Assembly: GCF_016863535.1 (NCBI RefSeq)
Contig: NZ_BOPB01000009.1
Location: 186,001 to 250,000, forward strand
Length of the DNA stretch: 64,000 nucleotides
Direction of reading: 5' to 3'
Source: Micromonospora lutea
Lineage (GTDB): Bacteria; Actinomycetota; Actinomycetes; Mycobacteriales; Micromonosporaceae
The first letter of the stretch is position 1. Every line of letters begins with the position of its first letter. Below are positions 26,354-34,283 of the stretch, piece after piece. Below the pieces are notes generated by a model. It worked only from the letters and a program-made list of their open reading frames with translations, was not told the origin of the DNA and did not search any database. Position numbers and translations under genes: made by a program.

Positions 26354-27043
26354 CTACGGGGTGCCGGTACCCCTGCCACGGTCGTCGAGGACCAGCGGGG
26401 CGCGCCCGCGCACCGTGTACCGGGCGTGGGTGACCTGCGGGCTGGCCACCACCCGGTCGGCGGTGAGCTCGATCGCCTCGAATTCGTCGAGACCCAGGTC
26501 GTCGAAGAGCCGGAGCCCGGCACCGAGGACGACCGGCACCACGTGCAACTCCAACTCGTCGAGCAACCCCGCCCGCAACACCTGTCGGACCAGGCTGCCG
26601 CCGCCGGCCACCGCGACGTTCCGGTCACCGGCTGCCGCGCGTGCCTGGGTCACCGCGCTGGTCAGTCCGTCGGTGACGTAGGTGAAGCTGGTGCCGCCCT
26701 GACGATGCAGTGTCGGGCGGGGCCGGTGGGTCACCACGAAAACCGGAGCGCGGAACGGCGGGTCGTCGCCCCACGGCACCTCGCCGCCGTCGGCCATCCG
26801 CCGTCCCATCACGTACGCGCCGGCCGCGGCGAACGACTCGGCGATGATCTCGGAGTCGGCGTCGTGTCGACCGCCGGCGAAGCCCTGCCGTTCGCGCCAC
26901 GCCGTCGCTTCGGTGGCCCACCGGGTCACCCGGAAGAACCCGTGGCTCTCCGCCGACCGCAGCCAGTCGCCGTCGCCGTCGTGCCGTGGGCCGGCGTAGT
27001 AGCCGTCCAGCGACACCGACAGTTGGGCGGTCACCTTCGTCAT
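26354..27043 (-). CDS. RibD C-terminal / DHFR-like reductase
   Basis: The 229-residue cytoplasmic protein has the family opening TKVTAQLSVSLDGYYAGP, the nucleotide-binding segment YVMGRRMADGG and the NADPH loop VAVAGGGSLVRQVLRAGLLDELELHVVPVVLGAGLRLFDD. It is predicted to reduce a small NADPH-dependent substrate, not necessarily folate. GGAGG lies 6 nt before the ATG. It sits between the DUF4173 gene and the second ECF42 locus, with no overlap to either. Confidence 0.88.
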   Translation of the reverse strand: MTKVTAQLSVSLDGYYAGPRHDGDGDWLRSAESHGFFRVTRWATEATAWRERQGFAGGRHDADSEIIAESFAAAGAYVMGRRMADGGEVPWGDDPPFRAPVFVVTHRPRPTLHRQGGTSFTYVTDGLTSAVTQARAAAGDRNVAVAGGGSLVRQVLRAGLLDELELHVVPVVLGAGLRLFDDLGLDEFEAIELTADRVVASPQVTHARYTVRGRAPLVLDDRGRGTGTP

Positions 27044-27119
27044 GTCCGTTCCTCCCGGATCTGGCGGCATCCACCGTGGGTGCCGACCTACCGATGAATC
27101 GGAGCCGGATCAGTGGCTT

Positions 27120-28394
27120 CTACCGGATGGGCAGGTGACCTGGGTCACATCGGCCGGGGCTCGGGTCGCTCATGGCGGCGGCTCGGCGCAGCAGGTACCG
27201 CCGTTCGGGTTCGCTGCCGGCGTGCCGCGCCGCTTTCCGCCATTCGGCTGCGGCGGTCCGGTCGTCGGCGAGTTCCAGCAGGTGGGCGCGGACAGCGTGT
27301 AATCGGTGGTGTCCGGCCAGCAGCCCCGATTCCACCTCGGACAGCAGGGCCAGCCCGGCGGCGGGCCCGTGGACCATGCCCACCGCCACCGCCCGGTTCA
27401 GCGTGACGACCGGGTTGGGTGCGAGGTGTTCCAGCAACTCGTAGAGGGCGAGCACCTGCGGCCAGTCGGTGGCCTCGGTGCTGGGTGCCTCGGTGTGCAC
27501 CGCCGCGATGGCGGCCTGGAGCCGGTACGGCCCCGGCGGCGAGCCGGTCAGGCTCCGCTCGACAAGTGCGCGTCCCTCGTCGATCGCTGTTCGGTCCCAC
27601 CGGGTGCGGTCCTGCTCGGCCAGCGGCACCAGTTCGCCGTCCGGGCCGACCCGGGCCGCTGCTCGGGCCTCGGTGAGCAGCATCAGCGCGAGCAGGCCGG
27701 CGGTCTCCCCGTCGCCGGGCAGTTGCTCATGGAGCCGGCGGGTCAACCGTAGGGCCTGGCCGGTCAGGTCGGCGCGACGCAACTGGGGGCCGCTGCTGGC
27801 GCTGTATCCCTCGTTGAACATCAGGTACAACACCTGGCGTACGACGGCCAGCCGCGCCTTGCGTTCCGCCTCCGCCGGCGGGGTGAACCGGGCACCCGCC
27901 TCCCGGAGTCGCAGTTTGGCCCGCGATATGCGTTGCCCCATGGTCCGCTCCGACACCAGGAAGGCGGCGGCGACCTCGGCGGTGGTGAGTCCACCCACCG
28001 CGCGCAGGGTCAGCGCCAACTGCGCGGGCGCGGGCAGGGCCGGATGGCAGCAGAGCAGGAACAACTCCAGCAGGTCGTCGCGGGGTGCCGGGACATCGGG
28101 CGGTGCGGCGAACAGCGTGTCGCGCGGCGTGAGGTCCAGCGCCGTGCGCTCGCGGCGGGTACGGGCGGCCTCGGCGCGTACCAGGTCGACGTAGCGGCGG
28201 GCGGCAACGGTGTGCAGCCAGCCCGACGGGCGTTCGGGTACGCCGTCGAGCGGCCATCTCTCGACTGCGGCGACGAGTGCCTCCTGCACGGCGTCCTCGG
28301 CCCGGCCGAAGTCGCCGTACCGGTGGGCGAGCGTGGCCAGCACCTGCGGCGCGAGCCGGCGCAGCAGGTCGGTGGTGGCGTGGTCGAGGCTCAG
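27120..28394 (-). CDS. ECF42-type RNA polymerase sigma factor (locus 2)
   Basis: The protein has about 424 residues. The sigma-2 domain shows YGDFGRAEDAVQEALVAAVERWP; sigma-4 shows ALTLRAVGGLTTAEVAAAFLVSERTMGQRISRAKLRL; the long C-terminal ECF42 extension includes VVRQVLYLMFNEGYSAS. The coding frame runs without ATG or GTG back into the DGPF gene. The most natural start is a CTG (28394-28392) that forms a CTGA overlap with the DGPF stop, giving LSLDHATTDLLRRLAPQVL, which matches the usual beginning of these sigmas. A downstream GTG in APQVLATL would cut into helix 1. Confidence 0.88.
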   Translation of the reverse strand: MSLDHATTDLLRRLAPQVLATLAHRYGDFGRAEDAVQEALVAAVERWPLDGVPERPSGWLHTVAARRYVDLVRAEAARTRRERTALDLTPRDTLFAAPPDVPAPRDDLLELFLLCCHPALPAPAQLALTLRAVGGLTTAEVAAAFLVSERTMGQRISRAKLRLREAGARFTPPAEAERKARLAVVRQVLYLMFNEGYSASSGPQLRRADLTGQALRLTRRLHEQLPGDGETAGLLALMLLTEARAAARVGPDGELVPLAEQDRTRWDRTAIDEGRALVERSLTGSPPGPYRLQAAIAAVHTEAPSTEATDWPQVLALYELLEHLAPNPVVTLNRAVAVGMVHGPAAGLALLSEVESGLLAGHHRLHAVRAHLLELADDRTAAAEWRKAARHAGSEPERRYLLRRAAAMSDPSPGRCDPGHLPIR

Positions 28395-28759
28395 TGGTCC
28401 GCTCCGTCGCCGGACATCAGAGGCCAGATCTCGATGCCGCCGCTGGTGGTGCCGAAGCGCGTACCCGGGTAGTCGCGGGCGATTTCCAGCGCCCGCTGCT
28501 CGTTGTCGACGTCGACCACGAAGTACGAGCCGACGTACTCCTTGGCCTCCAGGTAGGGCCCGTCGGTGACCACCGGGGTGTCGTCGACGATCCGCACCGA
28601 GCGGGGCCGTGACACCAGCCCCTGGACGTCGACCAACTCCCCGGAAGCGCGCAGCGCCTCGTTGAAGGCGTCGACCTGATTGATCAGAGTGGTCAGGTCG
28701 CCGTCCGGGAGGCTGCCCCAGATCTCCTCGTTGCCGTAGATCAACATCAGATACTTCAC
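28391..28759 (-). CDS. DGPF/YCII-domain protein, partner of ECF42 locus 2
   Basis: The 122-residue protein has the N-terminal KYLMLIYGNEEIW and the motif VVTDGPYLEAKEYVGSYFVVDVD, with DGPY in place of DGPF. It is upstream of, and overlaps by 4 nt, an ECF42 sigma gene. It is a paralogue of the protein at 18201. GGAGG lies 8 nt before the GTG start. Catalysis is unknown for the family. Confidence 0.9.
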   Translation of the reverse strand: MKYLMLIYGNEEIWGSLPDGDLTTLINQVDAFNEALRASGELVDVQGLVSRPRSVRIVDDTPVVTDGPYLEAKEYVGSYFVVDVDNEQRALEIARDYPGTRFGTTSGGIEIWPLMSGDGADH

Positions 28760-29036
28760 GGGCCAAGCCTCCACAAAGGTCGATATGTCCGGAAACGGAC
28801 AAGACGTCAGTGCTTTCCCTGACGCACTGTTGTAGCAGGTAGAGAGGCTGCGGATGGCGGGCCACATCCGATCCTCCGGCCGGAATCGGGACTGTGACGT
28901 CCCGCCGGCCGCCAGCACGGATTCCGCCGGGCCACGCCGCCGCGCGGTCCGGCTCCGGCCCGTCGTCGCGGACCAGCCTGCACCGACGGTGTTGCGCCGC
29001 TGGTCACGACGACGACCAAGCCAGGAAGGAGCCGCC

Positions 29037-29306
29037 ATGGCCGCTCCCACCGCCAACGCCTCGATGAACTCCACCACCTACTCACCGGGTGAGCAGATGC
29101 TGCTGACCGTCAACTACGGCGACCCGGACAACCAGCGGCTCACCGTGACGGTCACCGTGGCCGACGCGCAGGGCAATCGCAGCGCCCCCGTCTCGGTGAC
29201 CGCCGTGCTCGACCCACTCACCATCACCGTCGCCGACGACTCGGGACGCACCTGGTCCCGGGTCTCCGACAGTGGCTCGGTGGCTGTCTTCCGGGCGGTG
29301 GCGTGA
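29037..29306 (+). CDS. Small Ig-like beta-sandwich protein
   Basis: The 89-residue protein is rich in Thr and Val with alternating strands (GEQMLLTVNYGDPDNQRLTVTVTVADAQGN). This looks like one Ig/PKD-like fold without a signal peptide. AGGAAGGA precedes the ATG by 6 nt. Its TGA overlaps the ATG of the next gene by one base, so the two form an operon. The same sort of short beta-sandwich opens the next protein, so the pair may be a split multidomain protein. Confidence 0.75.
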   Translation: MAAPTANASMNSTTYSPGEQMLLTVNYGDPDNQRLTVTVTVADAQGNRSAPVSVTAVLDPLTITVADDSGRTWSRVSDSGSVAVFRAVA

Positions 29307-30343
29307 TGCCGAGGGTGACCGTCACCGTGCGGGACTCCACCAGCCGGACCGCCACCACCACCGTCGCCTACACCGTGCTGCCGCCCGTACTGGGTGGTTA
29401 CTACCTCTCCGGCGGCGCGGACCCGACGGCCGACATGGCCGGTGGCAACTTCCGGTCGCTGACGCAGTACCGCAGCTTCGCCGACGCGTACATCTTCCCC
29501 GGCTACAACCGGTCCTGGCTGGTCACCCTGGGCCAGGCCGGGGTGCAGCTCAACATGGTGCTCGAACTGAAGCACTACGGCGCGCCCGACACCGGGCCAC
29601 AGACCTTCAGCGTCGACGGGGTGACGTACACCGTGCCGGCTCCGGCGATGACCATCCAGCAACGGCCCGGCGCGGTCTGGCCGAAGGCGTACGGCTACGG
29701 TCAGGTCCTCGCCGGACAGTGCGACGGGCTGTTCGCCCGGGCGTTGTCGCAGTACCGGACGATGGGCTTCGGGGTGAACATCCAGCTCGCCTCCGAACTG
29801 GACACCGACCACGAGTTCGGCACCACGGAGGCGGGCAAGGCGTACACCTGGGCCGAGTCGGACGCTCGGGCGGTGCAGGCGGTGACCTACATCGTCAACT
29901 GGTTCCGGGCCAAGGGGTTGCCCCAGGGCACCACCTTCTCGGTCGGGCTCGGCGGCTTCGACCGGGACTGCTTCCGGCGCACCCACCCCGAGGCGCTGAT
30001 GACACGGCTGGACTACCTTCAGTGGAACGTCTACGCGACCAGTCCCAGCCACACGGCGCTGGAGCGGTTCCGGCGCACCAAGGACTGGGCGGTGGCCGAT
30101 CTCGGCCCGGTCGCGTTGTCCCGTCCGGTGTTGATCGCCGAGTGGGGCGTCCGGGTCATCGAGATCCCGGACCAGGCAGCCTGGATCGCCACCGTGCCGC
30201 CGGCCATCGCCCGGCTCAACGCCGAGCGCGGCCCGATCATCGCCCGGACGAACTACTTCAACTCCGGCTGGGGCACCCTCAGCCCGAAGGCGACCGGGCT
30301 GGCCGCGCTGCGGGCCGCGTACGCCCGGCCGCCGTACGGCTGA
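29306..30343 (+). CDS. Glycoside-hydrolase-like TIM-barrel protein
   Basis: The 345-residue protein begins with a short beta segment (RVTVTVRDSTSRTATTTVAYTV) and continues as a probable (beta/alpha)8 barrel: FPGYNRSWLVTLGQAGVQLNMVLELKHYG, LDYLQWNVYATSPSH, and PVLIAEWGVRV, whose Glu after a beta strand is where clan-A glycosidases keep the nucleophile. No signal peptide is visible, so the protein is cytoplasmic or exported by another route. The specific GH family is not recognisable to me. A GTG immediately 5' (29303) is an alternative start. Confidence 0.72.
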   Translation: MPRVTVTVRDSTSRTATTTVAYTVLPPVLGGYYLSGGADPTADMAGGNFRSLTQYRSFADAYIFPGYNRSWLVTLGQAGVQLNMVLELKHYGAPDTGPQTFSVDGVTYTVPAPAMTIQQRPGAVWPKAYGYGQVLAGQCDGLFARALSQYRTMGFGVNIQLASELDTDHEFGTTEAGKAYTWAESDARAVQAVTYIVNWFRAKGLPQGTTFSVGLGGFDRDCFRRTHPEALMTRLDYLQWNVYATSPSHTALERFRRTKDWAVADLGPVALSRPVLIAEWGVRVIEIPDQAAWIATVPPAIARLNAERGPIIARTNYFNSGWGTLSPKATGLAALRAAYARPPYG

Positions 30344-30350
30344 TCCCGGT

Positions 30351-30391
30351 ACGCCGGTCCGGTCCGGCGTGACAACCGATCGGACCGGCGT
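30351..30391. terminator. Inverted repeat between convergent genes
   Basis: ACGCCGGTCCG and CGGACCGGCGT form an 11-bp perfect stem with a 19-nt loop, 8 nt after the glycosidase-like stop and upstream of the convergent minus-strand stop. Confidence 0.5.
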
Positions 30392-30438
30392 GCCCGGCCG
30401 CGCCGACCCCCGTCAGGTCCGACCCGCGTGGCACCGGC

Positions 30439-31593
30439 TCAGCGCGACGGCGGCCGGCCGAGCAGGTCGGTCATGACGTCCAGCAGCTCCGGGGTGAGCG
30501 CCTCGAGACCGTTGACGCTGCGGCACGGCTCGTGCCGGATCCAGAACTCGGCCGTCTCGCCGGTGGCGTCGGCCACGGTCAACGTGTCGAACAGGGTCGG
30601 TTCCTCGTAGTCCGGCCAGTCACCGCAGCGGCTGCTCTTGGCCGGCCGGTCGAGGGCCTGGTTGAGCACGGCCCGCACCTCGTCCGCGCCCGCGCGCCGC
30701 CGCTGCTGCCCGACCAACTCGCCGGTCTGGCCGCGCACCTCGTACCGGCAGGCGGTGACCTCGATCAGCGGCGTCGGCAGGGCGAGGTACGGGTCGCTGT
30801 TGTTGAGCCTGATCCGGCTCAGTGGGCCGTCCTCGGAGTTCTTCCGCATTCGCTTGACGGGGAACGTGTCCGCGCAGGCCGGGGTGGTGACGGTGGCCGG
30901 GTCGGTCGTCGCGGCGAGTTGCGCCCGGTACCGGTCGAGGAACGCCGCGATCACCCCGAAGTCCACCCCCCGACCGTGGGTGGCAGTGACCGCCACCCGG
31001 CAGTTCTCGTCCGTCCAGACCGTGACCGGCTCCCGGTCGGGGTAGCGCAGCACCAGAGCCGTCTCCTCGTAGGTGGCCTTGGCCGTGCACATCATCTGCT
31101 CGCCGGCCGGCAGCGGTCGACCTCGACCGTCCTGCTGGGTCGGGGGCTGGGCGTTGAGCAGCCGGACGATCTCGTCGACCCCGGTGGTGAGGGTCCGGGG
31201 GCCGATCCGGCTCGCCGGATGGGGCCCACTGCCGACCGGCACCTGGCAGCTGGTGACCTCCACCGCCCCGGTGGGTACCAGCGGCTCGTCGTCGCCGTAG
31301 CGTACGGAGGTCAGGTCGGGTCGGGTGTCGAAGCCGGTCGGACAGGCCGCCGCACCCTGCGGGCTCGGCGTGGTTGCCGGTGCGCCCCGGTCGCGGTCGG
31401 GAGCGGCCACCAGCGTCGGCAGGCCGACGCCCAGGCCGACGGTCAGCGCGACCGCCGCCGCCGCGCCGCCGGCCATCCGGCGACGGTGCCGGCGTACCCG
31501 GACGCCGACCTCGGCGACCCGGTCCGGCGGTGCGGCCAGCGGTGGTACGGCCCCGGCGAGCAGCCCTCGGATGTCCTCGTCGTCGCGGGTCAC
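30439..31593 (-). CDS. Membrane-anchored partner of the SigE-type sigma factor (anti-sigma-like)
   Basis: The 384-residue protein has a short cytoplasmic N-terminus (DIRGLLAGAVPPLAAPPDRVAEVGVRVRRHRRR), one membrane helix at about 41-64, and a long extracytoplasmic domain with about ten Cys (for example ACPTGFD, TSCQVPVG, MMCTAKAT). Its start overlaps the sigma gene by 4 nt. This layout is typical of proteins co-encoded with SigE-family factors in actinomycetes. It lacks an obvious zinc anti-sigma motif, so sigma binding is inferred from position. Confidence 0.78.
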   Translation of the reverse strand: MTRDDEDIRGLLAGAVPPLAAPPDRVAEVGVRVRRHRRRMAGGAAAAVALTVGLGVGLPTLVAAPDRDRGAPATTPSPQGAAACPTGFDTRPDLTSVRYGDDEPLVPTGAVEVTSCQVPVGSGPHPASRIGPRTLTTGVDEIVRLLNAQPPTQQDGRGRPLPAGEQMMCTAKATYEETALVLRYPDREPVTVWTDENCRVAVTATHGRGVDFGVIAAFLDRYRAQLAATTDPATVTTPACADTFPVKRMRKNSEDGPLSRIRLNNSDPYLALPTPLIEVTACRYEVRGQTGELVGQQRRRAGADEVRAVLNQALDRPAKSSRCGDWPDYEEPTLFDTLTVADATGETAEFWIRHEPCRSVNGLEALTPELLDVMTDLLGRPPSR

Positions 31594-32117
31594 GGCACGA
31601 CCTCCCGGTTGGTGAACAGGCTCAGGTCCGGATCCGTACGCAGGCTGCGCAGCGCGCGCGACGACTGCACCTTCACCGTGTTCGGCGAGCAGCCCAGCAC
31701 CTGGGCGGTCCGTTCCACGGAGAGGTCCTCGGCGTAACGCAGCACCACGATCGCCCGCTGCTGGCGGCTGAGCCGGGCCAGCGCCCGGCGCACCGCGTCC
31801 CGGTCGGCCGACTCCCGGGCCAGGTCACCGGGACCGGTGTTGTCCGGCGGGGTGGCGGCCGGGAACTCGGTCCGCCACCGGCGACGCCACCAGGAGACGT
31901 AGGTGGTGAACAGCGCCCGACGCAGGTACGCCTCGGGGTGCCCGGCCGCGACCACGGTCGGCCAGCGCCGCCACGCCGTGGTCAGCACGGTCTGGAGCAG
32001 GTCCTCGGCGCGGCCGGCGTCGCCGGTGAGCAGCCAGGCTGAGCGCAGCAGCGCACCGGACCGGGCCGCCACGAAGTCGGCGAAGCCCTCCGGTGGCGCC
32101 GGGTACCTGTCGGTCAT
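31590..32117 (-). CDS. SigE-family ECF RNA polymerase sigma factor
   Basis: The 175-residue protein is of the actinobacterial SigE/SigM-like group. Sigma-2 opens with FADFVAARSGALLRSAWLLTGDAGRAEDLLQTVL, and sigma-4 shows LARLSRQQRAIVVLRYAEDLSVERTAQVLGCSPNTVKVQSSRAL. It would direct transcription in response to an envelope signal passed by the membrane partner encoded downstream with 4-nt overlap. GGAGG lies 5-6 nt before the ATG. It is divergent from the GntR operon. Confidence 0.93.
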   Translation of the reverse strand: MTDRYPAPPEGFADFVAARSGALLRSAWLLTGDAGRAEDLLQTVLTTAWRRWPTVVAAGHPEAYLRRALFTTYVSWWRRRWRTEFPAATPPDNTGPGDLARESADRDAVRRALARLSRQQRAIVVLRYAEDLSVERTAQVLGCSPNTVKVQSSRALRSLRTDPDLSLFTNREVVP

Positions 32118-32179
32118 GCGTACCTCCCGACAGGTAGACGCGTCGATCGGGTCGGAAGGTTAACGCCGTCACCTGTCCC

Positions 32180-32241
32180 TTGACAGTGACGCCACTCTGG
32201 TTGCATGGTTAGTTACATGAGTAATGAACCAGCTAACCATG
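32180..32241 (+). promoter_or_regulatory. Promoter/operator of the GntR-ABC operon
   Basis: A consensus -35 box TTGACA (32180-32185) is followed by the 9-bp perfect inverted repeat CATGGTTAG (32204-32212) / CTAACCATG (32233-32241). A smaller palindrome TTAC-ATGA-GTAA (32213-32224) lies inside it. The arms cover the expected -10 and transcript start, so GntR binding would block transcription. Confidence 0.6.
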
Positions 32242-32260
32242 AACGGCGTTGGTGGACGTG

Positions 32261-32620
32261 ATGGAGGACGGCCGACCGATCTTTCTCCAGATCGCGGAGC
32301 TGCTGGAGAACTCGATCCTGGACGGGACCCTCGCCGAGGAGAGCCAGGTGCCCTCGACGAACGAACTGGCCGCCTTCCACCGGATCAACCCCGCGACCGC
32401 CGCCAAGGGGGTCAACAAGCTGGTCGACGACGGAACTCTCTACAAGAAGCGAGGAATCGGCATGTTCGTCTCTCCCGGCGCCCGAGCCAAGCTCCGCAGC
32501 CGGCGCCGCGACGAGTTCGCCCGGCAGTACGTCCGGCCGCTGCTGACCGAGGCGCGCAAGCTCGGCATCGAACCAGCCGAACTCAAGAAGATGATCGACA
32601 CCTGGGAGGAGGGCCGATGA
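32261..32620 (+). CDS. GntR-family regulator (YtrA-like)
   Basis: The 119-residue protein has a winged helix typical of the short YtrA subfamily (PIFLQIAELLENSILDGTLAEESQVPSTNELA..FHRINPATAAKGVNKLVDDGTLYKKRGIGMFV), followed by a short dimerising helix and no effector domain. YtrA-type regulators control adjacent ABC transporters, often under cell-envelope stress, as here: the stop overlaps the ABC ATPase start by 4 nt. TTG (32249) and GTG (32252, 32258) are alternative starts; I prefer ATG at 32261 by homology. Confidence 0.88.
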   Translation: MEDGRPIFLQIAELLENSILDGTLAEESQVPSTNELAAFHRINPATAAKGVNKLVDDGTLYKKRGIGMFVSPGARAKLRSRRRDEFARQYVRPLLTEARKLGIEPAELKKMIDTWEEGR

Positions 32621-33540
32621 GCGCGGTGGCCACCGTCACGAATCTGACCAAGCGGTACCGGGGGGTCACCGCTCTGGACGGGGTGAGCTTCGCGCTCACC
32701 GAGAACCGGATCCACGGCCTGTTGGGGCGTAACGGGGCCGGCAAGACCACTCTGATGCAGATCCTCACCGCACAGAACTTCGCCACCAGCGGGGAGGTCT
32801 CCGTCTTCGGAGAGCACCCGTACGAGAACGAACAGGTGCTCTCCCGGATCTCCTTCATCAAGGAGAGCCAGACCTACCCGTCGAGCCTTCGGGTCACCCA
32901 CGTCCTGCGGGCGGCCCGCCTGGTCTATCCGAACTGGGACGAGGAGTACGCCCAACGACTGGTCGACGTGTTCCAGTTGCCGGGTGGGCGCAACGTCCGC
33001 AAGCTCTCCCGCGGCATGCTCTCCGCACTCGGTATCGTCGTCGGTCTCGCCTCGCGGGCCCCACTGACCTTCTTCGACGAGCCCTACCTGGGCCTGGACG
33101 CCGTGGCCCGGCAGCTCTTCTACGATCATCTGCTGGCCGACTACACCGAACATCCCCGCACCATCGTGCTGTCGACCCACCTCATCGACGAGGTCAGCGA
33201 CCTGATCGAGCACGTGCTGCTGATCGACCAGGGGCGGCTCCTGCTGGACATCGAAGCGGAAGCCCTGCGCGGCCAGGTGGTCACCGTCTCCGGCCCGGTC
33301 GCGGCGGTGGACGAGTTCACCCGTACCGGCACCGAACTGCACCGGGCGTCGCTCGGCGGGACAGCACGCGCCACCGTACGCGGCGACTTCGGCCCGGCCG
33401 CCCACGATCGCGCCCGGTCCCTGGGTCTCGGCCTCGAACCGTCCTCGCTCCAGGACATCGTCGTTCGCCTGACCACGTCGAACAACGGGCACGCGGCAGG
33501 TGCCGGCAGTGCCACCGCCAACAAGGAGGCTGCCCGATGA
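32617..33540 (+). CDS. ABC transporter ATP-binding protein
   Basis: The 307-residue ATPase has Walker A GRNGAGKTT at 37-45, a degenerate signature LSRGM in VRKLSRGMLSALG, Walker B LTFFDEP and a switch His in VLSTHLIDE. The last ~90 residues form a regulatory tail. The LSRGM form is usual for YtrB/BcrA-like exporters linked to GntR regulators. It overlaps both neighbours by 4 nt, so regulator, ATPase and permease form one operon. Its likely role is export or sensing of a membrane-active compound. Confidence 0.93.
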   Translation: MSAVATVTNLTKRYRGVTALDGVSFALTENRIHGLLGRNGAGKTTLMQILTAQNFATSGEVSVFGEHPYENEQVLSRISFIKESQTYPSSLRVTHVLRAARLVYPNWDEEYAQRLVDVFQLPGGRNVRKLSRGMLSALGIVVGLASRAPLTFFDEPYLGLDAVARQLFYDHLLADYTEHPRTIVLSTHLIDEVSDLIEHVLLIDQGRLLLDIEAEALRGQVVTVSGPVAAVDEFTRTGTELHRASLGGTARATVRGDFGPAAHDRARSLGLGLEPSSLQDIVVRLTTSNNGHAAGAGSATANKEAAR

Positions 33541-34232
33541 ATCGCGCCCTGACCGTGGCCCGGCTGCAGTTCGTCGTCTGGCGCGCCGTGATCGGTTGGC
33601 CCTGGGGCATCCTCGCGCTGAGTTTCCTCATCAACCTGGCCCTGTTCAGCGCGATGCAGGAGAACGAGGACTTCGAGCCGACCACCGGTGGGCTGATGAG
33701 CATCTACATCGTGATGCTCATCGCCAGCATCAGCGCGATCCTCCAGGATTTCCCGTTCGCCCTCGGGCTGGGCGTGTCACGCCGCAGCTTCTACCTCGGC
33801 AACGTGCTCCAGTTCACCGTGCAGGCGCTCGTCTACGCGGCGGTTCTCTATCTGCTGGCCGGCGTTGAGGAGGCCACCGACGGGTGGGGAGCCAACCTGC
33901 GCTTCTTCGGCCTGCCCTTCCTCGTCGTGGAGAACCCGGTGCTGCGGTTCCTCGGCTTCGCGATCCCGTTCCTGCTGCTCGGCTTCATCGGCATCGCGAT
34001 CGCCCTGGTCGCCAAGCGTTGGGGAGCCAACGGCCTGCTGACGTTGAGCGCCGTCGTGTTGGCGGGAATCGGTGGGCTCGCCGTGCTGGCCACCTGGCGA
34101 GGCTGGTGGTCGGCGATCGGCGACTGGTTCGCCGATCAACCTGGCTGGGCTCTGCTGGTGGGGTGGCCGGCGCTGGTGACCCTGGTCCTCGCCGCCGTCA
34201 GCTACCTGGTCATTCGACGGGCGACGCCCTGA
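33537..34232 (+). CDS. ABC transporter permease (six-helix type)
   Basis: The 231-residue integral membrane protein has about six hydrophobic helices (for example WPWGILALSFLINLALF, LMSIYIVMLIASISAIL, FLGFAIPFLLLGFIGIAIALVA, LLVGWPALVTLVLAAVSYLVI). It is the only membrane partner of the GntR-linked ATPase and probably dimerises. Translation is coupled to the ATPase by an ATGA overlap. It ends facing the convergent second ABC operon. Confidence 0.9.
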   Translation: MNRALTVARLQFVVWRAVIGWPWGILALSFLINLALFSAMQENEDFEPTTGGLMSIYIVMLIASISAILQDFPFALGLGVSRRSFYLGNVLQFTVQALVYAAVLYLLAGVEEATDGWGANLRFFGLPFLVVENPVLRFLGFAIPFLLLGFIGIAIALVAKRWGANGLLTLSAVVLAGIGGLAVLATWRGWWSAIGDWFADQPGWALLVGWPALVTLVLAAVSYLVIRRATP

Positions 34233-34283
34233 GCGCCGACGCACACGTGCTGCCCGATGGTCGTGGCCCGGCTGCCTGCCGGG

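Noticed and set aside
34233..34283. Small hairpin CCCGGC/GCCGGG between convergent ABC operons
   Set aside because: Only six base pairs; could arise by chance at this GC content.
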